Positions 18,343-27,264 of a DNA stretch of 64,000 nucleotides are shown one piece after another. The notes beneath the pieces were generated by a model. The model did not search any database. It saw only the letters and a list, made by a program, of their open reading frames with translations, and was not told where the DNA came from. Source of the DNA: Rhodococcus jostii RHA1 (GTDB lineage: Bacteria > Actinomycetota > Actinomycetes > Mycobacteriales > Mycobacteriaceae); assembly GCF_000014565.1 (NCBI RefSeq), contig NC_008270.1, forward strand, positions 186,001-250,000, given 5' to 3'. Position numbers and translations under genes: made by a program. How positions within the stretch are numbered: the first letter of the stretch is position 1; every line of letters begins with the position of its first letter.

Positions 18343-18650
18343 GCTTGCAGTGGGACGGCGAGGAGCAGGACGCACGCGCCGCGCGCCGTGCCACAGACGA
18401 GTTCGCGCAGCTCTTGGCTGGTGCCGTCGGTGATCCGCTGACCATCGCCAACGAATTCGCCGAGGTCAACGTGCACAAGGTGGCGACCCGCAACGGCGTA
18501 CGGCTGCTGGTGCACGCCCCGAAGTCCGGACAGTGGGTCTGTGTGGACCCGCTGGAACTCGAGGCGCTGACCTGGCAGAACCCGGCCACCTTCGCCGCGA
18601 TGGTGGGAAACATGTTTGCTCCGTTGATCGCAGAGGGAGACAACGAATGA
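18339..18650 (+). CDS. Small conserved protein of Rieske-dioxygenase operons
   Basis: This 103-residue soluble protein is coupled at both ends by ATGA overlaps to the beta-subunit and dehydrogenase genes. There are no cysteines or transmembrane segments. The core reads IANEFAEVNVHKVATRNGVR then LLVHAPKSGQWVCVDPLELE, predicted mostly beta. Similar small proteins occur in other actinobacterial ring-hydroxylating clusters, where they are sometimes loosely labelled dihydrodiol dehydrogenase, but the length excludes an SDR enzyme. Function unknown; the tight coupling suggests a role in assembling or protecting the oxygenase. Confidence 0.8.
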   Translation: MSLQWDGEEQDARAARRATDEFAQLLAGAVGDPLTIANEFAEVNVHKVATRNGVRLLVHAPKSGQWVCVDPLELEALTWQNPATFAAMVGNMFAPLIAEGDNE

Positions 18651-19453
18651 CTGGCTGGCTCGACGGCAAGCGGGCACTTGTCGTTGGCGGGGGCTCGGGG
18701 ATCGGGCGAGCAGTCGTCGATGCGTTCCTCGCCGAAGGCGCGTGCGTCGCGGTACTCGAGCGTGACCCGAACAAGTGTCGAGTGCTGCGCGAACACCTAC
18801 CCCAGGTACCGGTCATCGAAGGTGACGCCACACGCGCGGCGGACAACGACGCTGCCGTCGCGGCTGCGGTCGCCGCGTTCGGAGGGCTCGACACACTGGT
18901 CAACTGTGTCGGGATCTTCGACTTCTACCAGGGCATAGAGGACATCCCCGCGGACACACTCGACGTGGCGTTCGACGAGATGTTCCGAACCAACGTGCTC
19001 AGCCACATGCACTCGGTCAAGGCCGCCGTACCGGAACTGCGCAAGCACCGCGGATCGTCGATCGTGCTGGCGGAGTCTGCCTCGTCGTTCTATCCCGGAC
19101 GAGGCGGAGTGCTCTACGTGTCATCCAAATTTGCCGTACGCGGGCTGGTCACCACCCTGGCCTACGAGCTCGCCCCAGATATTCGCGTCAACGGAGTCGC
19201 CCCAGGCGGCACGTTGAACACCGACCTGCGCGGGTTGGCGAGCCTGGGACGCGACGCCGATCGACTCGACGACAATCCGAATCGTGCAAACGAGTTGGCG
19301 GCGCGGACACCGCTCAACGTGGCCCTCTCAGGTGAGGACCACGCGTGGAGCTTCGTCTTCTTCGCTTCCGACAGATCCCGAGGAATCACCGCAGGCGCGA
19401 CGCATCCCGACGGCGGCTTCGGAATCGGAGCCCCCAAACCTTCGACCCGCTGA
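18647..19453 (+). CDS. padB: cis-3,4-Phthalate dihydrodiol dehydrogenase (SDR)
   Basis: This 268-residue short-chain dehydrogenase has the cofactor motif VVGGGSGIGRA (residues 13-23), VNCVGIFDFY in place of NNAG, catalytic Ser in AESASSFYP, and the YVSSK Tyr-Lys pair. It should rearomatise 3,4-dihydro-3,4-dihydroxyphthalate to 3,4-dihydroxyphthalate with NAD+. It overlaps the small gene upstream. The assignment to this step follows from its position between the oxygenase and the electron-transfer genes. Confidence 0.87.
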   Translation: MTGWLDGKRALVVGGGSGIGRAVVDAFLAEGACVAVLERDPNKCRVLREHLPQVPVIEGDATRAADNDAAVAAAVAAFGGLDTLVNCVGIFDFYQGIEDIPADTLDVAFDEMFRTNVLSHMHSVKAAVPELRKHRGSSIVLAESASSFYPGRGGVLYVSSKFAVRGLVTTLAYELAPDIRVNGVAPGGTLNTDLRGLASLGRDADRLDDNPNRANELAARTPLNVALSGEDHAWSFVFFASDRSRGITAGATHPDGGFGIGAPKPSTR

Positions 19454-19490
19454 TACGAGTTCGACCAGTTCGGAAAGAGAGGAAACCGCG

Positions 19491-19685
19491 ATGGCTGTCG
19501 TCAAAGCGAATCTTGGTGCATGTCAGGGATATGCCAATTGCGTCGTCGCTGCCGACGACTACTTCGACATCGACGACGACGGTGTCGTCGAACTATTGAG
19601 TGTGGAGGTCCCCGAATCGGAACGGGGACGCGTCGACAGTGCTGCCCGCTCCTGCCCGGTCTCCGCGCTCTGGATCGAAGACTGA
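19491..19685 (+). CDS. padAc: Ferredoxin of phthalate dioxygenase ([3Fe-4S]/[4Fe-4S] type)
   Basis: This 64-residue acidic ferredoxin has its cluster ligands in ACQGYANCV and SCPVSAL, the pattern of single-cluster actinobacterial ferredoxins. The residue at the second cysteine position is Tyr-Ala, which favours [3Fe-4S]. ATG 19491 is preceded by AGAGAGGAAA. It carries electrons from PadAd to the Rieske oxygenase. Its stop overlaps the reductase start (TGATG). Confidence 0.88.
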   Translation: MAVVKANLGACQGYANCVVAADDYFDIDDDGVVELLSVEVPESERGRVDSAARSCPVSALWIED

Positions 19686-20926
19686 TGCCGGAATCGACCA
19701 CGGTCATCGTCGGCGCATCGATCGGTGGTGTCCGAACTGCACAGGCACTGCGGTCGGAAGGGTATCCGGGCGCCATCATTCTCATCGGTGCCGAAGGCGA
19801 ACTGCCCTATGACAAGCCGCCATTGTCGAAGTCGATCCTGGCAGGTGACTCTACGATGGCCGAGATTACGTTGTTGACCACCGAACAGGCTCGGGAACTC
19901 GATCTCGAGCTTCGGTTGGGCCAACCAGCCATACGGCTGAGCACGGCAAACCAGGATGTCGAACTCGCAGACGGTACGAGGGTCGCGTTCGACAACCTGG
20001 TGCTCGCCACCGGCGCTCGCGCCCGACCGTCACCGTGGGGAACGCCGAACGGCCTGCACGTGATACGAACAGCCGCGGACGCCCGCGCACTACGCCGCCA
20101 TTTCGGCACCACCGACCACCTCGTCATTATCGGCGGCGGCTTCATCGGCGCGGAGACCGCGGCAACCGCGGTCGAACTCGGGATGCGCGTCACGCTGGTG
20201 GATCCAGAACCCGTGCCCATGGCACGCGTGATGGGTGCGGAGATCGGCGAGCTGTTCATCGACCTCCATCGGCGTCGCGGCGTCGACACCAGATTCGGGG
20301 TCGGTGTCGAGTCCGTGCACGGTGAGCACGGGTCCTTCGCGATCGGCTTGTCCGACGGGTCGACGCTCGCCGCCGACACGGTGGTCGTCGGTATCGGGGC
20401 GATACCGAACGACGACTGGCTCGAGTCCTCCGGTCTCGAGGTGAGCAATGGTGTGGTGTGTGACGTGTACTGCCGTGCAATCGGTCACGACAACATCTAC
20501 GCAGTCGGCGACGTGTGCCGGTTCGACAACACCCGACGCGGCGGTTCGACCCGGCTCGAGCACTGGACGAACGCGGTGGAGCAAGCCGTCGTGGTCGCCC
20601 GGAACATCGCTCGCCCGGACGAGAAGATACGCCACGAACCGGTCGAATACGTCTGGAGTGATCAGTACGACTGGAAGATACAGACGGTCGGACTGGTGGG
20701 CTCGTCGACGCACACTGTCATCGGCGAGGTGACGAACAAGGCTCGGTTCGCGGTCTGCTACCCCGACGAGAACGGCAGACTGACCGGGGTCGTCGTCGTC
20801 AACTGGCCGAAAGCGCTTGTCACCGCCCGCAAAGCGATCGCACTCGGGGTCGAATATGCCGAGTTTGCGGCACGTCTCGAGGCAATGACGGTATCAGCCC
20901 GCACCACGGTCAAGGAAACCACGTGA
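19685..20926 (+). CDS. padAd: Ferredoxin reductase of phthalate dioxygenase
   Basis: This 413-residue FAD/NAD(P)-dependent pyridine nucleotide-disulfide type reductase resembles BphA4/CamA. FAD motif TVIVGASIGGVRTAQALR (residues 6-23), LPYDKPPLSK, ATGARARP, NAD motif IIGGGFIGAETAATAVELG (about 148-166) and IYAVGDVCRF (second FAD contact) are visible. ATG 19685 is chosen by the TGATG overlap with padAc; upstream extension would overlap that gene. It oxidises NADH and reduces the ferredoxin. Confidence 0.9.
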   Translation: MPESTTVIVGASIGGVRTAQALRSEGYPGAIILIGAEGELPYDKPPLSKSILAGDSTMAEITLLTTEQARELDLELRLGQPAIRLSTANQDVELADGTRVAFDNLVLATGARARPSPWGTPNGLHVIRTAADARALRRHFGTTDHLVIIGGGFIGAETAATAVELGMRVTLVDPEPVPMARVMGAEIGELFIDLHRRRGVDTRFGVGVESVHGEHGSFAIGLSDGSTLAADTVVVGIGAIPNDDWLESSGLEVSNGVVCDVYCRAIGHDNIYAVGDVCRFDNTRRGGSTRLEHWTNAVEQAVVVARNIARPDEKIRHEPVEYVWSDQYDWKIQTVGLVGSSTHTVIGEVTNKARFAVCYPDENGRLTGVVVVNWPKALVTARKAIALGVEYAEFAARLEAMTVSARTTVKETT

Positions 20927-21654
20927 ACGAGACGGATATCGAGGGTGCACGGGTCGTCGTAGCCGAGGCGTGCAGGGTTGCCGCTGCCCGGGGTTTGATG
21001 GAGGGCATCCTGGGCCACATCAGCTTCAGAGTCTCCCCTGACCTTCTGCTCATCAGGTGTCGCAGTGCAGACGACACCGGCGTGGCCTATACACGCCCGT
21101 CCGACATTCGACTCGTACGGTTCGACGGAACAGCCGGCGCTCCAGGTGAACTCGACAACGGCTATCAGGTACCCAAGGAGTTGCCCGTTCACGTCGAATC
21201 GATGCGGGCCTCGCCGGACATCCGAGCTGTAGCGCACCTGCACCCCCCGTCGATTGTTGCAGCCGACCTAGCGGGTATCTCGCTGCGGCCCATCTACGGG
21301 GCCTACGACATCCCCGGTGCAGTTCTCGCGCGGGGTGGGGTGCCGGTGTACCGCCGCGCAGTGTTGATTCATAGCACCCAACTCGGCAAGGAAATGGTGA
21401 CGGCGATGGGCGATCGACCCGTCGTCATCTGCCGCGGACATGGCATCACCTCCGTCGCGTCGTCGGTGCAACAGTCGGTTCTGCAGGCCGCCAGCCTGGA
21501 AGAGCTGGCGCGCATGTCCTTGGCTGTCGTGAGCGCGGGTGGCACGCTCGTCGACATCGACGACGCCGATTGGGAGGATCTTCCCGACCTGGGCGCCAAC
21601 TTCAACACCGGCGCAGTCTGGCGACACGAGGTCGCACGCGCAGCGACGGTATAG
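20923..21654 (+). CDS. padC: 3,4-Dihydroxyphthalate 2-decarboxylase (class II aldolase family)
   Basis: This 243-residue class II aldolase/adducin-fold protein starts with GTG overlapping padAd (GTGA). The metal site is implied by LGHISFRV (His about residue 29), VAHLHPPS (HxH about 106-108) and CRGHGITSV (His about 170). In Gram-positive phthalate pathways this family removes the 2-carboxylate of 3,4-dihydroxyphthalate to give protocatechuate. It is the last gene of the operon and, with the dioxygenase, is the strongest evidence for phthalate as substrate. Confidence 0.87.
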   Translation: MNETDIEGARVVVAEACRVAAARGLMEGILGHISFRVSPDLLLIRCRSADDTGVAYTRPSDIRLVRFDGTAGAPGELDNGYQVPKELPVHVESMRASPDIRAVAHLHPPSIVAADLAGISLRPIYGAYDIPGAVLARGGVPVYRRAVLIHSTQLGKEMVTAMGDRPVVICRGHGITSVASSVQQSVLQAASLEELARMSLAVVSAGGTLVDIDDADWEDLPDLGANFNTGAVWRHEVARAATV

Positions 21655-21740
21655 GCCAATCGTGGGTACCGACGGTAATTGTCAACCTACTTGAGACACG
21701 TGCGTGTTGATTCCCTACGAGTGCGGCGTCTAAACACGGG

Positions 21741-22205
21741 GGCGTCGAACCACCGACCAGGATCACCTCGTCGATGTCGTTGGCGGTGACCTTGGCGTCA
21801 CTCATCGCCTGCTTCACGGGGTCGAGGCAGCGTTCCACCAGATCCGCCGTCAGATCCTCGAACTTCGTCGCATGATCGTGGTGGTGAGGTGCTTGGACCG
21901 TTCGCGTCAGCGGTGACGAAGGGCAAGTTGACCTGGGCCTGTGTCACCGAGGACAACTCGACCTTGGCTTTCTCCGCGGCCTCGAAGAGGCGCTGCAACG
22001 CCCGCGCATCCTTGCGCAGATCGATATTCTCCGCACGCTGGAATTCGTCGGCGAGGTAGTCCACCAGGCGTCGGTCGAAGTCGTCGCCGCCGAGGTGGGA
22101 GTCGCCGGCCGTGGAACGGACCTCGACCACTCCCTCGCCGACGTCGAGCAGGCCCACATCGAAGGTGCCGCCGCCGAGGTCGAAGACCAGTACGGGTTGA
22201 TGGGT
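21741..22205 (-). pseudogene. dnaK: dnaK (Hsp70) fragment
   Basis: Minus-strand reading frames contain unmistakable DnaK segments: [65 protein letters not shown] and [12 protein letters not shown]. They are split by at least two one-base shifts (in GAACGGTCCAAG and ATGCGACGAAGTTC). Both ends are missing, leaving about 155 of 610-620 codons. A real chromosomal dnaK would be essential, so this is a transferred relic deposited next to the IS6 element. Confidence 0.85.
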
Positions 22206-22339
22206 CTGCTGACACTGCGGGCCCCACGCCCCCGAGACCGGTTATCGCGCTCGCGACACTCAGCCTCGGGGGTGACCACAGTTACTCGACCCGACCCACG
22301 GAGAAGTCAGTAAAAGGGGCGCACGGGCGGCGAAGCCGC

Positions 22340-22529
22340 CTACGTGGAAGTCGGTGACAACCGCTCCTGTCCCGCGGCTTCGTCGTTGTCGGACAGATCT
22401 TGCTGGTAGGTCTCCCGCATGGCGATCACGCAGACGACGGAGATGGCGCACATTGCGACCATGAACAGCGCGACGGCGCCGTAGGATCCGGTGCGATCCA
22501 GCAGGTACGTGGCGACGATTGGCGCGGGA
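22340..22529 (-). pseudogene. MFS transporter C-terminal remnant cut by IS6
   Basis: From the IS6 end at 22529 to the TAG at 22340 the minus strand reads APIVATYLLDRTGSYGAVAL, then FMVAMCAISVVCVIAMRETY and a polar tail. This is the last membrane helices and tail of a metabolite:H+ symporter type MFS protein. The rest of the gene is absent beyond the IS, so deletion or recombination accompanied the insertion. A short GC hairpin (22326-22340) follows the stop. Confidence 0.75.
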
Positions 22530-23369
22530 GGGCACTGTCACGTTGTTGAACGCGGCAAACTGGGAGAATGTGGCGTGACCACCCCAATGCCATCGTACAA
22601 AGGCCACCGTTACCCGGTCGAGATCATCAACCAGTGCGTGTGGTTGTATTTCCGGTTCCCGCTCAGCTTCCGTGAGGTCGAGGAGATGATGCTCGAACGC
22701 GGTATCGCGGTCAGCTACGAGACGATCCGGCGGTGGTGCGCCAAGTTCGGGCAGGCCTACGCCAATCAGCTGCGCCGGCGGCGGGCTCGGCCCGGTGACA
22801 AATGGCACCTCGACGAGGTCTTCATCCGAATCAACGGCAAACTGCACTACTTGTGGCGGGCGGTCGACCAAGGCGGCAACGTACTCGACGTGCTGGTCCA
22901 GTCCCGCCGAAACGCGAAGGCAGCCAAAAAGTTCTTCCGCAAGCTGCTCAAGGGGCTGCGGTACGTGCCGCGGGTGATCATTACCGACAAGCTCGCCAGC
23001 TACCAGGTGGTGCACCGCGAGATGCTGGCCTCGGTCGAGCATCGCCGGTCGAAGTATTTGAACAATCGAGCCGAGAACTCACATCAACCCACCAGGCAGC
23101 GAGAACGTGCGATGAAGCGCTTCAAATCGCCCGCGCATGCGCAACGATTCCTGTCCGCCTTCTCGGGCATCTCACCGCATTTCCGGCCCAACCGGCACAG
23201 ACTCTCGGCGCCCGAATGGCGTACCGAGATGACCGACCGCTTCGCGGTCTGGCAGCACGTCACCGCGACCGATTCCGGCACCTGAAAGTGAACGGCCCGA
23301 AGGTGTCCCGCAAAAGCCTGTCCCAAGTAGGCTTCACTGCTGAGCGTTTCGACTAACGTGACAGTGCCC
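22530..23369 (+). mobile_element. IS6-family insertion sequence, complete
   Basis: It is bounded by 15-bp inverted repeats GGGCACTGTCACGTT (22530-22544) and its complement (23355-23369), with one intact transposase. Flanking 8-mers differ, so there is no target duplication. That is expected if IS6 cointegrate or homologous recombination between two copies removed one flank. The flanks are different gene fragments, which agrees. Confidence 0.88.
22587..23285 (+). CDS. IS6-family transposase
   Basis: This 232-residue DDE transposase starts at ATG 22587 (MPSYKGHRYPVEI); a GTG 12 nt upstream is also in frame. Catalytic residues lie in DKWHLDEVFIRI (D), VIITDKLASY (D) and RAENSHQPTRQRE (E). The N-terminal HTH reads LSFREVEEMMLERGIAVSYE. 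Length is normal for IS6. It is related to, but clearly not the same as, IS6100. Confidence 0.93.
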   Translation: MPSYKGHRYPVEIINQCVWLYFRFPLSFREVEEMMLERGIAVSYETIRRWCAKFGQAYANQLRRRRARPGDKWHLDEVFIRINGKLHYLWRAVDQGGNVLDVLVQSRRNAKAAKKFFRKLLKGLRYVPRVIITDKLASYQVVHREMLASVEHRRSKYLNNRAENSHQPTRQRERAMKRFKSPAHAQRFLSAFSGISPHFRPNRHRLSAPEWRTEMTDRFAVWQHVTATDSGT

Positions 23370-23403
23370 CGCGTGAGGTAGTCGCTGAAGCCGGCGCGCG
23401 CAG

Positions 23404-23742
23404 TCACGGGTTGATTGGGGCTTCTGGGTGTGCCGATGCGTGCGGTTGCGGTGAGCGCCATTCGGTGCGGCCGCCAGGCGGCCAGTTCTCCACGATGCTG
23501 CTGCGTCGGCTTGTATAGTGCGGTTCTTGAAACGAAGTCAACTTCGCGAGGCAGTGTTCCCGAAGTTGCTGTCTCATGGTCAGGTCGAGGCCGGAGGCGA
23601 GCCGCTTTTCCACCATCCACAGCACACGTTGGTAGAATATTTTGGGGGGTATTCCGAACTCAGTGAAGATGTAATAGTCACCGCCACCATAGGCGCTCCA
23701 CCGTAGGGCGAAGTCCAACAACGCGTGGTCGTAGGTATCCAT
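23404..23742 (-). CDS. DUF3263-like protein
   Basis: This 112-residue protein starts at ATG 23742. The first 70 residues, including ALLDFALRWSAYGGGDYYIF and FGIPPKIFYQRVLWM, follow the pattern of actinobacterial DUF3263 proteins (small helical, possibly DNA-binding). The C-terminal 40 residues are low-complexity and may be non-native. The gene ends 35 nt from the IS6 element. No function is known for the family. Confidence 0.6.
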   Translation of the reverse strand: MDTYDHALLDFALRWSAYGGGDYYIFTEFGIPPKIFYQRVLWMVEKRLASGLDLTMRQQLREHCLAKLTSFQEPHYTSRRSSIVENWPPGGRTEWRSPQPHASAHPEAPINP

Positions 23743-24013
23743 TTGGTTCTCCGTGGTGTCGATCTCGGTCGGCGTTAAGTTCGAGAATGGTGGTGACCGT
23801 GGCCTAGCCGGCGGGTCGGCGCGACCGATGCGTGATTTGCGGCGTCCGCCGAGAAGAGGAAGTGGAATGCGTTCCAGGAGGACTGGTGCAAGCGGCTGGG
23901 GGCGCGCGAGTGCTCTACCGCCAGCCGAGCAGGACATCGCCAGACAAGTCGATGAGGGTGAGGTGATCCTGGCGCGACTTGACTGGGAGCCCCAGCCATC
24001 TACCGTCGTTCGG

Positions 24014-25051
24014 TCACTCGGTGATCACCTTGACCACGACCTTCCCTCGGTTCTCGCCGGCGAGACTGCGGTTGAGAGTATGTCTCGCATGCTCGAGACC
24101 GTCGACCACGGTCTCCGCGGAGTGCAGGGTGCCGGCGCTGAGAGCCTGCGACAGCTGTCCGATGATCTCTGCGTACCGATCCACGTGATCGAAAACGATG
24201 AATCCTCGTAGAGTAGCGCGTTGCATAAGCAGCTGACTGACATTACGTAGGCCGCGTTGGGCGTTATCTCCATTGTAGTCGTTGTACTCGGAAACCAGCC
24301 CGCAGAGCGTGATTCGCGCCCCAATATTCAGTCGGCCGAAAACGTGGTCCATGATCTCGCCGCCAACATTTTCGAAGTCCACGTCGATACCTTCAGGTGT
24401 GGCGTCGTCGAGTTGCTTCTGCCAGTCACCAGCATGTCGGTCAATACACGCGTCAAACCCCAACTCTTCTACCAGATATCGACATTTCTCGGCGCCACCT
24501 GCGATACCGACCACTCGGGCCCCCCGCTGCTTTGCGAGCTGACCCGCAATGGAGCCCACGGCTCCGGCCGCGGCGGATACAAAGACAGTCTCTCCCGGTC
24601 TAGGATCGCCGAACTCAACGCCGAGGTACGCCGATATTCCGGTATGGCCCAGGACCCCAACGAACGCGGGGAGAGGGGCCGGTAGAGGATCGGGTAGGAC
24701 TGTGAATGACATGTCTTCACTCGCTGCATCAGCGACGCAATAGTCCTGCCAGCCCGTCAATCCCACAACAAACGATCCGACAGGAAGATCGTCCCGTCGG
24801 CTGGCGACGACCCGCCCCACACCGGCCCCGCGCATGACGGCGTTCAATTCGACCGGAGGGATATAGGAACGCATCGCACTCATCCACACACGATTCGTGG
24901 GATCGACCGACAAGTAGTGCGTTCGAATAAGCGCCTGCCCATCCAGGATCTCGGCAACCGGCTCTTCCAACCATTCAAGATTGTCGGCGGTTACTTCCCC
25001 CTCCGGACGACTCCGCAATCGGTAGAGCCGGTTGGTCAAAGTACTCATCAC
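24014..25051 (-). CDS. Zinc-independent medium-chain reductase (PTGR/CurA-like)
   Basis: This 345-residue NADP-dependent oxidoreductase belongs to the leukotriene B4 12-hydroxydehydrogenase/curcumin reductase branch of the MDR family. Features are YLSVDPTNRVWM, GVLGHTGISAYLG, the nucleotide motif VSAAAGAVGSIAGQLAKQRG (about 152-171), and ENVGGEIMD. It lacks zinc ligands. These enzymes reduce the C=C of alpha,beta-unsaturated ketones or aldehydes. Transcribed divergently from the SnoaL/DUF3237 pair, its promoter matches that of the cupin operon. Confidence 0.88.
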   Translation of the reverse strand: MMSTLTNRLYRLRSRPEGEVTADNLEWLEEPVAEILDGQALIRTHYLSVDPTNRVWMSAMRSYIPPVELNAVMRGAGVGRVVASRRDDLPVGSFVVGLTGWQDYCVADAASEDMSFTVLPDPLPAPLPAFVGVLGHTGISAYLGVEFGDPRPGETVFVSAAAGAVGSIAGQLAKQRGARVVGIAGGAEKCRYLVEELGFDACIDRHAGDWQKQLDDATPEGIDVDFENVGGEIMDHVFGRLNIGARITLCGLVSEYNDYNGDNAQRGLRNVSQLLMQRATLRGFIVFDHVDRYAEIIGQLSQALSAGTLHSAETVVDGLEHARHTLNRSLAGENRGKVVVKVITE

Positions 25052-25155
25052 ATCTCCTTAAGGGGCGCATAAATGCCACAGCGGAATGCCTCTCGAGCCC
25101 GCCGGAATGCGGCTTCGCGGGCACCCTGTCCAGCCGATCCTGGCCGACCACCCTG

Positions 25156-25184
25156 AGATTAGACTCACAGTCGGCGATAATCAA
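25156..25184 (-). promoter_or_regulatory. Promoter of the MDR reductase gene with shared operator
   Basis: On the minus strand TTGATT (25184-25179), a 17-nt spacer and TAATCT (25161-25156) form a sigma70-like promoter. The spacer ends CGACTGTGAGTC, containing the dyad GACT-GTG-AGTC. Almost the same block precedes the cupin operon at 28460-28488. Confidence 0.6.
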
Positions 25185-25334
25185 CACACTGTCCAAACAT
25201 TGCGGCGAAGAATCGGTGCGGCTGCCGCAGATTGGTGTCGACACACTGTTGACTATCACCGACAGGACGGGCATTCTTTGATGCTACGGCGGCTGGCGTA
25301 TCAGTCGCCGCCAGAGCCCACCAAGGAGGCGACT

Positions 25335-25817
25335 GTGAGTACACAAGCAGAGAATCGCAAGGTAGTGGATGGTTTTTGGGGAGACCTTGATAGCGGGCCA
25401 CCGACCGGGAAAGAGCTGGCGGCTTGGAAAGACTGGTTCGCCGAAGATGCGGTGTGGGAGATGCCGTTCGCCCCTGAGCCGCTCGCGAAGACGGTCCCCG
25501 GCCGCCAACTCATCGGCCACTTCATCGACTGGTTCTTCAAGTCCGTGCCCGACCTGAAGATCGACTCGTTGGTTGTGCACGACACGACAGATCCCGAGCT
25601 GTTTGTGCTCGAGCTACACGGGAAGGCGACCGTGACGCAGAACGGAAACGTGTACGCGAACACGTACTGCACACACATGCGAATCAGAGGCGGCAAGGTG
25701 GTCTTGATTCGCGAGTACTTCGATCCAAATATCGTCGAACAAGCCTTCGGCGTCGAAGTCATTGCGGAGGGTATGTCCCAGGTGATGGCAGCCGCAGGCC
25801 TGGAGGTAAGCAAGTGA
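25335..25817 (+). CDS. SnoaL-like/NTF2-fold protein
   Basis: This 160-residue protein of the SnoaL/ketosteroid-isomerase-like fold starts at GTG 25335 with AAGGAGG upstream. Segments WKDWFAEDAVWEMPFAP, GRQLIGHFIDWFFKSVPD and HMRIRGGKVVLIREYFDP are typical. Such proteins act as isomerases, cyclases or dehydratases on cyclic or phenolic substrates. It overlaps the DUF3237 gene by 4 nt, so they probably act together. Substrate unknown. Confidence 0.85.
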   Translation: MSTQAENRKVVDGFWGDLDSGPPTGKELAAWKDWFAEDAVWEMPFAPEPLAKTVPGRQLIGHFIDWFFKSVPDLKIDSLVVHDTTDPELFVLELHGKATVTQNGNVYANTYCTHMRIRGGKVVLIREYFDPNIVEQAFGVEVIAEGMSQVMAAAGLEVSK

Positions 25818-26275
25818 AGCTCATCCCGGAATTTTCGTACACCGCAGAACTCGCTGAGCCGCAGGTCGTCGGTCCTGGGCCGTACGGCGTGCGGCAGGTC
25901 CTCCCCGTTACCGGCGGCACCGTAAAGGGTGATCGACTGAGCGGTACAGCAGCTATCGGCGGCGGTGACTGGCTCCTGGCTGGAGATGACGGATTCGGGC
26001 GGCTGGATGTGCGCGCTCAGTTCAATACCGACGATGGTGCCGTCATCTACATGAGCTACCAGGGCCTGGTTGAGGTGACCGAAGCCGCTGCATCCGCCTT
26101 GACCGGCGGGGACTCGAGCACGAACTTTGGCGACCACTACTTTGTCACTACTCCCCGCCTTGAGTGCGGGGACGCCAGGTACGGCTGGGTCAACCAGACC
26201 ATCTTCGTGGGACAGGGGCGAATTACCCCCGGACCCGTCATCGAGTTTCAGGTCTTTCGCGTAGCCCTGCAGTAG
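25814..26275 (+). CDS. DUF3237 domain protein
   Basis: This 153-residue protein (GTG start overlapping the previous stop) matches DUF3237: LAEPQVVGPGPYGVRQVLPV, GTVKGDRLSGTAAIGGGDWL, TDDGAVIYMSYQGLV, and the Phe-rich tail. The family is a small beta-barrel of unknown function common in aromatic, steroid and phenol catabolic clusters. Pairing with a SnoaL-like protein suggests a shared intermediate. Confidence 0.82.
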   Translation: MKLIPEFSYTAELAEPQVVGPGPYGVRQVLPVTGGTVKGDRLSGTAAIGGGDWLLAGDDGFGRLDVRAQFNTDDGAVIYMSYQGLVEVTEAAASALTGGDSSTNFGDHYFVTTPRLECGDARYGWVNQTIFVGQGRITPGPVIEFQVFRVALQ

Positions 26276-26387
26276 GACGAACGGGACTGCAGCCGCGGGC
26301 CGCACATCACATGAAAGTGTGAGGTGCGGCCCGCCGCTTACGGGCGAAATTGGAAAGCGTGGCATAGACCGCCAAGTAAGCCTCGCA

Positions 26388-27210
26388 CTTAGCCTGAATC
26401 CATGGAGGTTGTAGCGGGTTTGACGGCGCGTGAATGACGAAAGCGCCTCCCTCAGTGAGACAATCAAGATTCTCAGGTCACGATTGTCCACGTACGGAAA
26501 GGCACTGTGAGTCGCCGAGGTCGAGTACACCGCGTTCTCCGGCCGCTACCGGGTCACCGCCCGCCTGATCGTGCACCGGGTCAAGGACGTCAATTACCCG
26601 GATGCGATGTTCCCGGTGTGGCGCTATCACCCGTTCTTCACCAATTCCGACCTGCCGATCGTCGACGCCGACATCGTCCATCGCAACCACGCGATCGTGG
26701 AAACGGTGTTCGCGGATCTGATCGACGGGCCACTCGCGCACGTTCCTTCCGGGCGTTTCGGCGCGAACAGTGCCTGGGTGCTCTGCGCAGCGATCACGCA
26801 CAACTTGCTGCGCGCCGCGGGCACCCTCTGCGGAGGAAGTCACGCCGTTGCCCGTGGTGCCACGTGCGCCGACACCTGGTCAACGTCCCCGTCCGATTCG
26901 CCAGACCAGCACGGTCAACGTCCCCGTCCGATTCGCCAGACCAGCACGCAAACCAGTACTTCACCTGACCATCCACTGGCCACGGCAGGACCAATGCAAA
27001 ATGCTTTGGCGCAACGTCATCGGATACGAACTATCGGAAGTGGCCTGACCGGACACCGCGGCTGCCCCGGCCTCGACCAAGGAACGACGTGGATGAGCTG
27101 ACAACCAGGTCAGCAGATCAGCCGCGCCCACCAACAAGAACTCGCCGACGACATCAACAAATTCGATCCGGAAATCACCGAAATCACGCATCTACGGATT
27201 CAGGCTTAAG
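26388..27210 (+). mobile_element. IS1380-family element, internally deleted
   Basis: Inverted ends CTTAGCCTGAATCCATGGA (26388-26406) and, on the other strand, CTTAAGCCTGAATCCGTAGA (27210-27191) bound an 823-bp remnant. It holds only the C-terminal half of a transposase. Full IS1380 elements are about 1.7 kb, so roughly half was lost internally. It lies between the DUF3237 gene and the esterase gene. This subgroup differs from the IS1380 copy at 1.9-2.9 kb. Confidence 0.75.
26511..27048 (+). pseudogene. IS1380 transposase C-terminal part, frameshifted by a 35-bp duplication
   Basis: The frame reads VAEVEYTAFSGRYRVTARL, DADIVHRNHAIVETVFADLI, DGPLAHVPSGRFGANSAWVL and AAITHNLLRAAGTL, all typical of the C-terminal half with the catalytic Glu in IVETVFADL. 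After a shift the ending HLTIHWPRQDQCKMLWRNVI continues in another frame. Within it, 26878-26912 is repeated exactly as 26913-26947. It is not functional. Confidence 0.82.
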
Positions 27211-27264
27211 CGAAACCGAGCCTCTGTGATGAGTGATGACGGCGTACCTAATTGCTCGACCCAT

